DNA of 64,000 bases from Margaritispora aquatica (Eukaryota > Ascomycota > Leotiomycetes > Helotiales > Discinellaceae): positions 930,001-994,000 of the forward strand of contig VJWN01000003.1 in assembly GCA_007644065.1 (NCBI GenBank). The letters are read 5' to 3'. Under the pieces are notes generated by a model. That model was not told the DNA's origin. It made no database searches and saw only the letters and a list, made by a program, of their open reading frames with translations. Positions 25,507-36,686 of this stretch are shown here, one piece after another. Position 1 is the first letter of the stretch. Each line of letters opens with the position of its first letter. The translations under genes were made by a program, and so were the position numbers.

Positions 25507-26979
25507 ATGGACCACTCGCTGCGTTGTAATGTCTTGAAATGCCGTAAAGAGCTTAACGACCATGCAGTGGTCACAACCTGCAGGTGTGTAATTTAATACC
25601 TGCCAGAACTTCTCCCCTCGTCCATGTCGCGGCCCTTGTATTCCCGGTTTTTTCTGCTCCCAGCTGATTCATTTTCAGCCATGTGTTTTGTCTCGACTGC
25701 TCCAACCGATTCCAGCTCTCTGGCCAGCGTGAAGGATTGCGCCCCATCTGCCCAGCTTGTGACATGCATCTCATGAACCCAGACGATGTTGTGGTCACTA
25801 ATCTGAATCCAACCGAAGATTACAAGACTAGTGTTTTAAGTGGTCTCAACCCGAATGTCATCATGGAATGTGCTGGGAGAGCATTGAGCTTTTGGGCATA
25901 TCAGACGGCACAAGAAATGTCTGCCAGCCGAGAAAATTGGCTAGCTTGCTGCTGACCGAGTGATAGTGTCTACCAAGAGTACCTTGCCAAAAATCTGACC
26001 GATAAGTACGCCACCTTGAATACTCAAATGGACAAGATTATCCATGATGCAAATGCGGAAATCACAAATCTAAGGCACAAGATGTCTGGTAAATAAATGG
26101 TCTATCCCTGTTAATCATAATGCCACTGACTTGGCAGACATGAAGATTGAACAGGATGGCACAAGACGCAAGAACGAAGAGCTCGCACAAGCACTTCGAG
26201 AGAAGAATCGAAAGTATCTTCAAACTCAAGAGCTCTACGATAAGTTAAAAAGACGAGCTATGTTGGGACAAGTTCAGGAAGCTGCCTTGGATGCTGTTGA
26301 CCACACGATACAAGCATCAGTTACCGCAAACCGTTTTACTAACAGAGTAGGCAAGGAACCACAACGACCTACACCTCCAATTTTCCCTAACCAGCAGAAC
26401 AATGATCCACAGCGTCAAAATTCTCAACTACATAGCGGATATCAAAATCCAGGAGGTCCACCATCGGGTGCTTGGGCTGGATTCAGTAGTCAAGCATCAG
26501 CCCAGCGTAAATTTCTTTAGATAAGCTTCATGCTAGTGTTCTACTAACACAAGTCTACAGAAAATCATCCCATACAAACACCGTCAACCCATCGTCAAAG
26601 ACTAGGATCTGTGAATGGGTCTGCCCAAGGAATTGGTCTCTCGAATCTCCAGTCGAACCACATCGTCAACACACCTCTCTCGTCTCGGAGAGTATCTCCT
26701 AGAGAGCCTCTTGCTGGACTCAGCGCCAATACAGGAAATGGCTCTGGGTTTACAGGCTATGGTATGAGTGCTGGTCTCAAAGTCAGTAATCCTACTGGGC
26801 TAGGAACCGGTGGGTTTATCAGACCTAGTGTAAGATCAAGAGGTATTAAAAAGTCGATACTATACGATCGTTATCTAACAAATCTTTCAGTGGCACAACG
26901 ACCATCTCTAGACCGCAATCATGGATTCGATCCATCTCGCACATCAAATATGTTTTCTAATCCCGATAGTCGATATTAA
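25507..26979 (+). CDS. HEI10: Meiotic RING E3 ligase HEI10 (CCNB1IP1-like)
   Basis: HEI10 is a ubiquitin/SUMO-type E3 ligase on meiotic chromosomes that promotes crossover formation. Six exons, 25507-25583, 25679-25918, 25967-26088, 26138-26506, 26561-26842 and 26891-26979, encode 392 residues. A C3HC4 RING is at the N-terminus (ligands C7, C12, C25, H27, C30, C33, C50, C53; HVFCLDC and CPAC visible), followed by the family stretch NLNPTEDYKTSVLSGLNP and ALSFWAYQTAQE. A coiled coil covers about 105-190 (NTQMDKIIHDANAEITNLR; RKNEELAQALREKNRKY), and the tail is Ser/Asn/Pro/Gln-rich. The ATG is in CAAATGGAC. The second intron has an unusual GTCTGC donor, and the last intron is 48 bp, in frame and free of stops, so retention would add 16 residues. 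Confidence 0.9.
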
Positions 26980-27470
26980 CGAAGAGACACCTCCAATCTT
27001 GCTACCCAAACCACTTGATATCTACTAACGATGGATGACTAACCTCGGAGCTCAAAAAAAAGTTATATCGCGATTTGCTATCAAGCTTTCTTTCTCCCTT
27101 TGCTGATTTTTATTTTGTTAATGGGAGAATCCTTTATCTTCGTAAGAGGTGGGAGGCAGTCTTCAAAGATTATAAGAGTGAGTGGTGGTCATAAGTGATA
27201 CCCTTGAGAATAGCTCAAGAACAGTCCAAAAACAGCTTTGCTAGATCAGTCAACGCTGATCGTCTTCACCATTTCCCTTCTGGGATCGTTATTATAAATG
27301 TATTTTTCTTTCGAACCTCCATTTCCATTCTACATCAAACATCAACAAATCGAAAGATCCTTCTTTATTACAAAATATATATCCCCGCAACAACCCCAGT
27401 TGTTGATCGAGACGTGAAATCCTCTCACCGCCGACTATCTTCTGTTAACTTCCATGCAAACCGAAATTTC
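26980..27470. other. Intergenic between HEI10 and the decayed locus
   Basis: Mostly AT-rich sequence consistent with the HEI10 3' UTR. The plus frame from 27195 is open but lacks a convincing ATG context before 27471. Confidence 0.4.
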
Positions 27471-28761
27471 ATGGTCATCGATGGAATCTTGATTCACTCT
27501 GACCTAGCCCCGCGGAATATCGAACTTTTGTTTTCGAGCGAGGAGTCCCTCAAACAAGTACAAGCTTTGACAAAGAACATGCGTCCAATCCGTGTCTCAA
27601 AGGTATTGACAAGGCGAAGGTGTCGCGGTGTCTAGGCAGCTCTGAAGCAAACCTTCCATGGTATTCTGCAATGCGTTCGTCGAGAGCTTCCACACCTTCA
27701 CTCACAAGTTCTTGCTGAAGATGTGTCTGTCTGTGTTCCACCTCGAGAGAAATCTGTTTGCGTACCTCGCGTGTTATTACTTGTGGATCCACTTAGATCT
27801 CACCCTGTCAAACAAGAGAAGCTTGTAATAGCAGCACCATCTTCCTCGAATACGGTCATGTATAGCGCATCCTCTCATCTCAACGTAGGCCATGCATGGC
27901 AAATATCATATGATAGAATCCACTGCCTTAAACTGCGACTATAAAATCAAAATGAAACCTCTTGAAAATTATCTCGAGCAGGAGCGTCAACAAGTCAAGA
28001 TGCTGAGGCTGAAAACCTTATGCTTCGTAGGCAGCTCACCAACTCGGCATCGGAACGCAAATATATGGAGTCAGAATGCCACTCAATGAAAGCACTCCAC
28101 GAGTGCACGACCGTTACTCCAATGGGAGGAGAAAATCTTATAACCGTTGAGAATATTGGTTACAACTTTTTCTCACGAACAGAAGCATATGAGCTCGATT
28201 CAACACCATTAACAAAGGTTCAGACAGGCAACCCAGGCCCACAAGTTTACACCTGCACTGGTCGTGCAATTTACAAATTACCCCGTATTCAAGACATCCA
28301 AGAATGCGATCTATCGGGACAAGCCTCAAACTTTCGAGGGAGCTTCTCACGCGCAGAACAACTAGCAAGCGAAATACGCAATATGCTTCATGGTATGTGC
28401 TTGGATATCCCATTGCCATGATCCCTGTCGTCTGCGATTTCATCAGTATCACAACTACTGGGTTCAGGGAGTATACATCATTGCTCCTAACCTTTAACGT
28501 GTCGCTACAAGTGAGCACAATTTCGAAGTGACCAGGACACCACGTTGCGTGGAGTCTACAACTTGCAGACGCATCTAGTCCATCGAGGCGCCCAAAGTTG
28601 AAGCCAAGATATCTGCTCCGATGCTGCAAATCCTTGTCGAAAGACAATCTCAGGATTGGTGGAATATCAAAGTAGACGACATATTGGCACTGGAATCGAT
28701 GGGTTTCATGGATATAAAGCTCATCTCAAAGAGTTGGAGTTTGAAGTTGGAGTTGGAGTAA
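27471..28761 (+). pseudogene. Unassigned, possibly decayed multi-exon locus
   Basis: Several plus-strand segments look protein-coding but do not join cleanly. Segment 1 starts at ATG 27471 (MVIDGILIHSDLAPRNIE...) and meets an in-frame TAG at 27633-27635. The same frame continues open to 27944 (LKQTFHGILQCVRREL). Removing 27603-27635 (GTATTG...CTAG) would bypass the stop, but a 33-bp intron would be extraordinarily short. Segment 2 (about 27990-28390) has a heptad-like part (ENLMLRRQLTNSASERKYME) and ends at a GTATGT donor near 28393. Segment 3 (about 28578-28761) follows a CTAG acceptor and ends in TAA (APMLQILVERQSQDWW). I recognise no family. It may be a pseudogene, a fast-evolving gene or a mis-assembled one. 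A minus frame (27792-27550) is an alternative reading of part of it. Confidence 0.35.
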
Positions 28762-28907
28762 ACCACAAGTGGAGTAGACAGGGAACAAGAGAAGATATTT
28801 CTTAAAACGTCTTATTTTAGTCGTCATGTCTTGTGATATTGTGTTGGATAATTGACCAATCATATTTCTCTCTTTTGAGCTGCTCTTCCATGTCAACCCA
28901 TAATCTT

Positions 28908-29234
28908 TCATGTCGAGTTATTGCATTCGGCAAATGGTAAGAAATAATTGTCGCAACAACAGTCACTTCTTCCGCAACGACCCGTAGATCCAAGTGGGAT
29001 CAGTTCGTTCTTATAGCTAGTCGGGCAAATAAAATCCGGGCTTACTCTTGTCAAATCATCACGAATCTCCTGAGGAACATCAAAGACGAATGGAAGCATT
29101 CTCATCTTCGAACTTAGTGGGCTGTGGCGGAGGCACAGTGCTTGTCCAGCCTCGCTTGGCTGTCTTGGGATGTTCACACTCGCCCTGTGGAGGTCTTGCG
29201 CTGCACGAGGCCATTCAGAGGTGGTGTTGATCAT
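28908..29234 (-). CDS. Small hypothetical protein, weakly supported
   Basis: The minus frame from ATG 29234 gives 108 residues. The second half looks structured (RMLPFVFDVPQEIRDDLTR) and the end is Cys-rich (GRCGRSDCCCDNYF). The longer frame from 29291 begins with TTG, so I use the internal ATG. An internal GTAAGC could be a donor. No family is recognised. It would be divergent from the F-box-like gene starting at 29455, with 220 bases between. Confidence 0.2.
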   Translation of the reverse strand: MINTTSEWPRAAQDLHRASVNIPRQPSEAGQALCLRHSPLSSKMRMLPFVFDVPQEIRDDLTRVSPDFICPTSYKNELIPLGSTGRCGRSDCCCDNYFLPFAECNNST

Positions 29235-29454
29235 CCTACCCTCTCCATCTCTCCATAATACGATATTTTTACGAAACTCAGTGATATACAATTGTCTGTC
29301 TTTGCTTATTCTCTTTCTCTCTTACTTAATTACTCAACTTCTAAACTTACGATTCGATATTGCTTGCTAGAGACCCCACGTTATTCGGACAATGAGTGGC
29401 GAGACGTTAGCTGTCGGTGTACGATGAACCCTAGCTTCAGTGCGTTATTTAAAT

Positions 29455-32019
29455 ATGGGCTTTGCACCTCCATCCTACCAAGCAGCTTCGTATCGACAGC
29501 TTTGGATGATTATTGCGCCTTACATTCATGAATCGGATTTCTATGCTGCATGTTTGGTGTCGCGACAATGGCATTACGTCTTCACCCCACATCTGTGGGG
29601 GAATCCGGGGTCGAAATTTGGGTGGAATAACGACACCATTTACTGTAAGCTGACTTGTCAATACAAAACAGGAAGACGAGCCTCATTATGAGGCTGTGTT
29701 TGAAAATCTAAGCCATGAATTGTACTGACCTGAAAAGTATCCCTAACACGATTCAAACGTTTGCTTGTGAAGACTCGTTATGAAGTCCGGTGTCAAGCAC
29801 ATACGCTTCACATCCCTCCAGCTCAACCCGAGTTCTACGGAGGGCCTCAGGCCGGATGGCTAAGAGATATCTTGGACCGTTTACCTTCACTTCAGGCATT
29901 GATTGTCTCGAATTTGTCATTCTTTGACCATCAGTGTCTCCAGACTTTTCACAGAAGCAACAAGACCCCACCGCGAAGTCCGTCGAGGTATCCCTTGAAG
30001 CTTCTTATCGCGTCACAATGCGAGAATACCACGGCTCACAGCTTGGCTACTGCACTTTCTCAGTTCCCGGACTTGATATATTTGGACATCTCAGGTGCGC
30101 AGGGAGCGAGAAGTCCATACGTTCTGCATCAGATCGCAGGTTTACATGATCTAAAGGTGCTCAAACTCCGCAATTGCGGACTGAGAGACGAAGATCTAGA
30201 GTATTTGAAATTCTCAAACAATCTTCGTAGTTTAGACGTGAGCCATAATTTCTTATCGGAGAAGGGTATATCAAGACTTCTTGAATTGATTCCATCGGAA
30301 ATTCTGATGCCGGGACGAGAACGAGCCAGTACCTCGAGCACGAGAACTCAACCATTTTATACATCTTCGAGATCCCGGACTCATCCGCCAGTCGAAGCAG
30401 ATTCACTAGAAACATTTATCGTCAAGCGATTAACAGCCAACATCAATTCTCATCTCCAACTGGATGATGATCTTCCACCTGTTTTCACAAATATACACCT
30501 TGCCTCTAACTATGTCACAATTGATGGATCGACTGGGATTTTCCAGCATCCCACAATAAGGCATGTGGATTTTGGTTCACTGAATCTCTCGGAAAGACCA
30601 TATGAAATGTTATCGCCTCGCTCACCAGCATCTTCCATCAGATCGAGACGATTTTCAGATCCTCCAGACATTGAGGTTCTGAGCCCAGCTGTGTTCTGTC
30701 ACTCATTCCATAATTTGACTTCTCTACGTATCAACCATTCCGTTATCACTAGCTATCCGTTCTCTGGCCAGGAATTGCCAATCACGGAACAGTGTTTTGA
30801 GCTTCATAGTGAGGATCTGAGGTATGAGCTTGACTCTAAAGAAATTCATGGTGCTTGCGTTGAGATGGAAGACACGAGCAAAAGTATCACCCCAGAACTA
30901 GAACCAGAAACAGAGCTAGGAAGCAAGTCCGAGATCGACACAACAGCTGTAAAAGATGTTGAAAATAAAGGAGAGGAAAAACACGTGGGAGAGGAGATTC
31001 ATGCATCTTTCGAGTCACCAGACGATGTTGCTATTCAGATGAAGAAGACGCTCCCAATCGAGATAAAAAGAAATTCAGAACATTATTCGGATTCTCCAGT
31101 GTCTCCTATGGAACCGCTGCATAGTTTCACTCGCAGGGTACTACTCCCACAAATATCCGTCTCGATGCAACATAATTCCTCACCGACAAGTCATCCTATC
31201 CAATTCTCTGGCTCTTTTCCAGACGGCCCTGAAATGTTCCGCTATAAGTATAGAGCAGGACCGGAAACCCAATGGAAAGCCCTAGAACAACGCCCCAAAC
31301 CATCTACCACTAGAGAGCTCATTGAAGAAATCACACAACGTCAACACAGGATATCTGCTCGAGAACGACATCCAGGGCGATTCAAACCATCTATGTTGCC
31401 AAACCTCAAAACTTTAACACTGACAGACGTGCCTTCAACAGCTCGGCGACGACGTGTGCCAGACACCCTCATACTCTTCATCCGCGAATGTGCAGAGGAA
31501 GAAGAATTAGCGCGCTTAGAAGCTCTCTTACATTCTCAACACACGCGGCAAATATACAAACACCCTTCATCAATGCTCAGACTCCAAGCGCTCGTCCTTG
31601 AAATGACCTCCCGACCTGAACCAATGTTTACGCCTTTCTCTCCCCTCCGCGCCTGCCACGGCTCGCGCTCAAAGCGTTCCTCGTTTACCAAATCGTCAAC
31701 TGAGGACCCAGACTCGGAGCTTTTCATCAACAATTCTGAAGGCGATTTTTCGTTCTTCGGCGAAGACGATGGAGGCTTGCTGGTGTCAAGAGGGAGAGTG
31801 GATAGGCCTGTATTGGGCGATGAGGGATTGATGCTTGATGTGGATGATGGGCATGTGATTGATGTCGTGTATGAAGTTGCTACCTATCGAAAGGAGAAGA
31901 GGAGGAGGTGGGAAGTGTTGATCGATATGGAGAGGGAGGGGAGGTTAGATGAGAGCGATTCGAGGATGGAGAGGGCGATGATGGGGCATTGGAGGGGGGA
32001 TGTGAGGGTTGTGAGGTGA
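29455..32019 (+). CDS. F-box-like / leucine-rich-repeat protein
   Basis: Two exons, 29455-29644 and 29738-32019 (93-bp intron, GTAAGC donor, AAAAG acceptor), encode 823 residues. An in-frame TGA at 29425 supports the chosen ATG. The N-terminus resembles a fungal F-box-like segment (QLWMIIAPYIHESDFYAACLVSRQWHYVFTPHLW). LRR-type strands follow at about 100-220 (FPDLIYLDISGAQG, LHDLKVLKLRNCGL, NNLRSLDVSHNFLSEKG). The remaining ~500 residues are mostly disordered and charged with a Glu-rich stretch, plus short conserved-looking blocks (LPNLKTLTLTDVPSTARRRR; RLQALVLEMTSRPEP) that resume LRR character. Such proteins often serve as substrate receptors of SCF ubiquitin ligases; the substrate is unknown. 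The C-terminus is basic with GGA/GAG-rich codons. Confidence 0.82.
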
Positions 32020-32471
32020 TGTGAGGTGATTGGCTGTGTGTGTGCTGGGCAGGAGTTTTTGGGCTTAGCGAGTCTTTGTTGAATGTTGTGATACCAATTT
32101 TGGATGTGTTAGGGAGCTTTGAATGCCATCAAATTTAATTCAAGACTTATGATATATTCCTTTCGTCAATTTAAGATAAACGTAAGATAAAAGAAAGCGT
32201 ACTGTGTCGGAGTTAATATGCAGCACATTTGGTGGCTGAACTCAGCCTCCGGTGTGGGAGTCACTGCCGATCCAGCTGGTAGAAAGTTTAATAAGGTAAA
32301 CCCACGACCATCGATTGTGGGGTAGATTCTCGAGTACATATAATCCTTCTAACAATCTAATTACGATTCTCTTCACATACCGAATACAACTTATACAAAA
32401 ATCGCGTTTTACCACCAAACAGTCACATCAAACATCACAAGCGAAAGAGAAACATTGATACATTCACCAAA
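32020..32471. promoter_or_regulatory. Promoter region of the DUF4291 gene
   Basis: The 452 bases between two plus-strand genes hold no frame of note. ACATATAAT at 32336-32344 is a TATA-like element about 130 bases before the next ATG, followed by an A/C-rich leader typical of fungal 5' UTRs. Confidence 0.35.
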
Positions 32472-33270
32472 ATGACCGAATCAGCAACATCCACCAAGAT
32501 TCCCTATCGTCAAATACGCGCGCACTACGACGACGAAACTATAACAGTCTACCAAGCCTACTCCTCCACCATTGCCACCGCTGCCGTGCGGGAGCAAAAA
32601 CTCTCCGCTTCACCAGATTTCTCCTTCTCCCGCATGACATGGCTCAAGCCCTCTTTCTGCTGGATGATGTACCGCTCCGCGTACGGCACCAAGGATGCGC
32701 GACAAACCAACATCCTCGCGCTGACGATGACACACGCGAATTTCCGGAAGCTGCTCATGCAAGCGGCTGTGTGCTCGGGCTCGATATCGCTGAGCGAGGA
32801 GGAGAGAATGGGGAGGCATGTGAGGGTTCAGTGGGATCCGGAGAGAGGGCCGAGGCTGGGGAGGAAGCAGGAGAGGAGTTTGCAGGTTGGGGTTGGGAGA
32901 CAGGTCGTCGAGTGGTGGGTTAATGAGGGGATTGTGGAGATTAAAGATGTCACTGAGATGGCGAGGAAACTGAAGGCGACGCTTGATGGGGAGGGAGGAC
33001 GTGAGAAAACCTGGGAGGAGCTGGTTGAGTTGGGATGTTTGCCTGTTGAGAGGGTCTATGAAGTTGATGAGGAGTTGGCGAAGGTGTTGAAGATGGACCA
33101 GGAGTGAGTTATTGGCTTCCATTTCTATGTGATTATTTGGGGAGTGTGAAGCTTATAGTTAGCTGACTCTGGGAAATAGGTATGAGAAGCCGAGCTATGA
33201 TTTGCCTAAGAAACAAAAGTCTGGAGGGAAAGAGATAGTATTTAATACAGAAGATATGGATGAAGAGTGA
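32472..33270 (+). CDS. DUF4291 domain protein
   Basis: Two exons, 32472-33103 and 33180-33270 (76-bp intron, GTGAGT donor, CTGAC branch, ATAG acceptor), encode 240 residues, close to the full length of the family. Diagnostic blocks are IPYRQIRAHYDDETITVYQA near the N-terminus, then RMTWLKPSFCWMMYRSAYGTKD, and towards the end LGCLPVERVYEVDEELAKVL. The short second exon adds a Lys/Glu-rich tail. The molecular function of DUF4291 proteins is unknown to me; bacteria and fungi both have them as single-domain cytosolic proteins. No signal peptide or membrane segment is present. Codons in exon 1 shift from C-rich to G-rich along its length. The start is CAAAATGACC. Confidence 0.9.
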
Positions 33271-33677
33271 GAGAGAGAGTTGAAGATAGACTTAGAAATA
33301 GTCAACTAAAAGCTATATTGAGATACGCAATGACATTCTTTCGAGCAGATCTCCATACATCTCTTGGCTTACTTTACCACTTACCACCTCCTTTACACTT
33401 ACTACAAACATCTGATTCAGATGATTTGAAACTACCTGCCTGTAGAGCATAACCTTATCAATTCGAAGAGTCACAGAACCGAGATCGCTTCAGATTCAGA
33501 CGTATACCATATGTTCACAGCCAAGTTCAAAACGGAAGGTGCAGTCGAATTAAGCGAATGCCCTCATATCGAAAGTACAAGTGGGGCATTAACAGCAAGT
33601 AAACAAGCTCACAAATTTTCAATCTGTCATTGAAGGAAAGAACTTCAACTTCGCATTGTTTCAAAATAAGTTGCACA
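33271..33677. other. Intergenic spacer
   Basis: The 407 bases between two plus-strand genes contain only short stop-bounded frames. They presumably hold the 3' UTR of the DUF4291 gene and the promoter of the next. Confidence 0.5.
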
Positions 33678-35243
33678 ATGTGTTTCTACAGCTATCAGTT
33701 ATTCCTGACCTGTGCCCATCGTGTCATCAAGCTTGCTGAGCTCTGTCAAGCAATTCTCTTTGATGTGGCTATCAATCCATTTCAAGACGCCACACCATGC
33801 CCCGAAGTCTTCTATTCGTCTTATGCCCATGATCGTACGACTAGCGAGCGTTCTTACTGGCAGTTATTTGATGGTAAATGCGCAGTCTGCAGCTCCACCA
33901 AACCGGTTTGACTCCCTATTCTGCGGTTACACTCTAAAACCTGCCGACGTACTGACTTTTACTTAAACAGAATGATGTCGATACTGATTTTCCTATCGAC
34001 CACTTTCTTTCCATGGCGGAATACACTCCAGTCCTTCCATTAACTATCAAGGGTACGGATTTGGTACCTGGTAAAACTGACAACGAGCACCCTTTTATTC
34101 GAGTTCTTCCTGCTGTCATATCGTGGTATAAAATGCTTGCCGTCGAGGAGCAAATGGGGAAGGATCCGAGTACAGCCCCTCGCCTGAACTTTGCCGGAAA
34201 GATGGATGTGTTTCGTCCAGATGACACCAAGAACTGGAAAATCAAGTGCCGAATCACTTTCCCCAGGAACAGCGACAGGAATCTGCGCTGCTATTATCTC
34301 TTCAAGAATGGAGGACTTACCAAGAATGATCGACAATATATCTTGCAGATGCTCAGACAAGGAAAAGCTATTGAGGATATCCATGGGTATGTGATGTGAC
34401 CTGTGCTTGTGGTTACTAGGACTGACGTCAGCAGTGGAGAGTTTGCAGTACGTGGTATGCTTTGGGAACATTTTTACCATTTTGGCATGGGTACGCCAGA
34501 AAATGTTGATCATATGAACGGAAATAGTTATCTGGCTGCAGAAGCACAAAAAGGTTACCGTGAGCTGATGCTGTTGACCAGTCAAAGACATCCGCAAATC
34601 CATGGAGAACAAGTAGCGACATTGAACACACCAGGATTTGCAAACACCTCGACCAGTTATCAACAACAATATCAAACGGAAGATCATTCCCACTCGGTTA
34701 TACAGACAATGGCCACTGGTTACCAACTCCAGGGAAAGCCTAGCAAATCAACAGCTGTTGCTTCAGCTAGAGAAGAGTTGGCTTACCAGTCATGGCCTGC
34801 TCCACGGCAATACCCAACAGCTCCAGGCATCGGCAGTATTGCTCCACGGCTACCAAGGCTAGATGAGTTCAACTTCTTGACACCAGCAGCTCCATCACAG
34901 CCAAGACAGCGTGGATACTCTGATGTGTTTCAACTTCCACCAATTTATCCCATGAACCAAAAGTAAGCTCTCCTCTCCAGTCAGGCCTCTAACAGAACTC
35001 GTTCCAATAGCTTCCCACTGCTTGCTTTTGCACGTTAATTTATGACTCTTTACTGACAGCAGTTCTAGCAAGCCACAGCAAGCTTTGGTTGGTGGTCTTT
35101 TCATGCCAAGCCCATATTCGCTAGCATACCTTCCCCCTGGTCATATTTCATCAGATGTTCCTGAATATCCGTCACCATCTGAGAATATTTATAAGAGCCC
35201 TTACAAAAGCCTTCATAATAGCATTTCCAAATCACCTTATTAG
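33678..35243 (+). CDS. Hypothetical protein with N-terminal Cys-rich module
   Basis: Four exons, 33678-33905, 33971-34386, 34435-34962 and 35060-35243, encode 451 residues; introns are 65, 48 and 97 bp and all phases agree. The N-terminal 75 residues form a small Cys/His module (C2, C12, H14, C23, C41, and CAVC near 70) like those that open many short fungal proteins and may bind metal. Residues ~76-220 form a compact domain of unknown family (RVLPAVISWYKMLAVEE; WKIKCRITFP; NDRQYILQMLRQGKAIEDI; GMLWEHFYHFGMG). The C-terminal half is disordered, rich in Gln, Ser, Pro and Tyr. The stop used is TAG 35241-35243, but the same frame stays open and protein-like to 35573, so the annotated C-terminus may be premature. 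Function is unknown. Confidence 0.65.
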
Positions 35244-35573
35244 GTTACCTTAGACCAAGCCTCGCCTCCAGTCTTTGTACTTCCACAACAGATGGGAAGA
35301 GTTCATTCTCTGATCGATCAGGATCCGTTCACACAGGCAAATGAAGCTGATGGAACAAAAAGCCAGCGCAGTATCACTGCAAACCTTGAAGATGGACAGA
35401 CCCCAGCAACAGAGAGGAGCACCACAATGGATATCGATGAAACATCTGTAGTCAAGGCCACGGATGATATTGTGAAGAATGCAAACAGTGTCGAGAAATT
35501 ACTGCTAGCAGAAGATTCAGACTTGCCTCCTCTCAACTCTTCGACTGAGGAGGCTGTCTTGACCGAGAGATGA
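35244..35573 (+). other. In-frame open extension after a TAG
   Basis: Directly after the TAG at 35241-35243 the same frame continues for 109 codons to a TGA, beginning VTLDQASPPVFVLPQQMGR and ending in an acidic tail (EDSDLPPLNSSTEEAVLTER). Composition matches the upstream C-terminus. It is either lost coding sequence, a readthrough extension, or a separate short frame from ATG 35292. Confidence 0.4.
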
Positions 35574-36686
35574 TATGCCTTGCAAATTCCCTGCTGATGA
35601 CCAAAGACTAGTGGACGATCGGACTCAATGAACTTGAGAAAACATAACTTGCTCAGATGTCTTGAACTGGATCCTTGTTTAGCATTGATACCCTGGAGTT
35701 TGGAGCACGATGCGTATCTTTAATCTTTCAGATGCATGCGTATGTTTCTGGCCATCGCCACTGGCTAGAATGTTGCGAAGATCTTTTTTCAAGTTCTGAC
35801 AGCTTGATGAGGTTGGTGAACTAGTGTATTTCAGATATTTTTCTTTCCTCACGTTGAGGTTTTACTATCTGCATCCTCTGGCTAGAGGTTGAAGCATAGC
35901 GGTTTATTTTCTTTAGGTTTTGGGCATCTCGATCTAACGACTTGTGACAAGCAAATGAGGCATTTTTAGCTATTGACCGCAGACAATTACTTATTCTGGC
36001 GAGAGATTCAATGACGCATGGATTTATAAATTGATGAACTTACTTCAGCTGTTGTAACGTGTGACGAGAAGAAGTCAGTGTTTCCACAATAGTGTGGCCA
36101 TCCTGTGACGTCGGTAGGAGTAGGTATTCTATCATGGTCATTTTTCAGATAGTCTATCAAGGTTTTGTCAGAAGTTCACGATGTGGATAAGGTGTAACTT
36201 ACTAGTTCTTGTGAGATTTTAGGTTAAAGATTAAGCACAAGGAGATGAGAGATTAGATTGTCGAGAAAAAAAAAACAATATAGTGATGTCGAAATAAGGT
36301 AGGTCAAAGTAAAAGGAGAATATCTCAGATGCTACCATGCCTACCTAGGTCAATAAGATCAAGTTGTAGGTAGAAAGCATCCTGGTCAGCAACATGAGAG
36401 CACGCAGGCATATAACCACTTTTCACTTATGGGATTGCAAATGGACAAACAAGAAACATCCCTTATCTTACTTATGCTTCGCAGTGACAGATATCATACA
36501 TACATTCTAGCACTGCTGCTTCCCACTTAATGCAGCCTTCCAAAGTCCCATCTTCCACTTTCTACCTGAACGCCCTCATCCTATGCCGCTGGGGATGATA
36601 TACACATACACTACTTTGTTCTCTCCGGGTTGGTCGTATTCTCCTCAATTGTCCATCCTCAATCGCCCACCACTTGCATTACATGC
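35574..36686. other. Intergenic between convergent genes
   Basis: Some 1.1 kb between a plus-strand and a minus-strand gene, so it holds their 3' regions. I see only stop-rich sequence, an A-run near 36266 and an AGGTAGGT-like stretch near 36300-36375. Confidence 0.6.

Noticed and set aside
32610..33122. 170-codon minus ORF opposite the DUF4291 gene
   Set aside because: Antisense shadow; the plus strand has clear DUF4291 motifs and intron.
33630..33911. Stand-alone 77-residue Cys-rich protein
   Set aside because: A GT donor just before its stop and the acceptor at 33970 join it in frame to the next exon, so it is better read as exon 1 of the gene ending at 35243.
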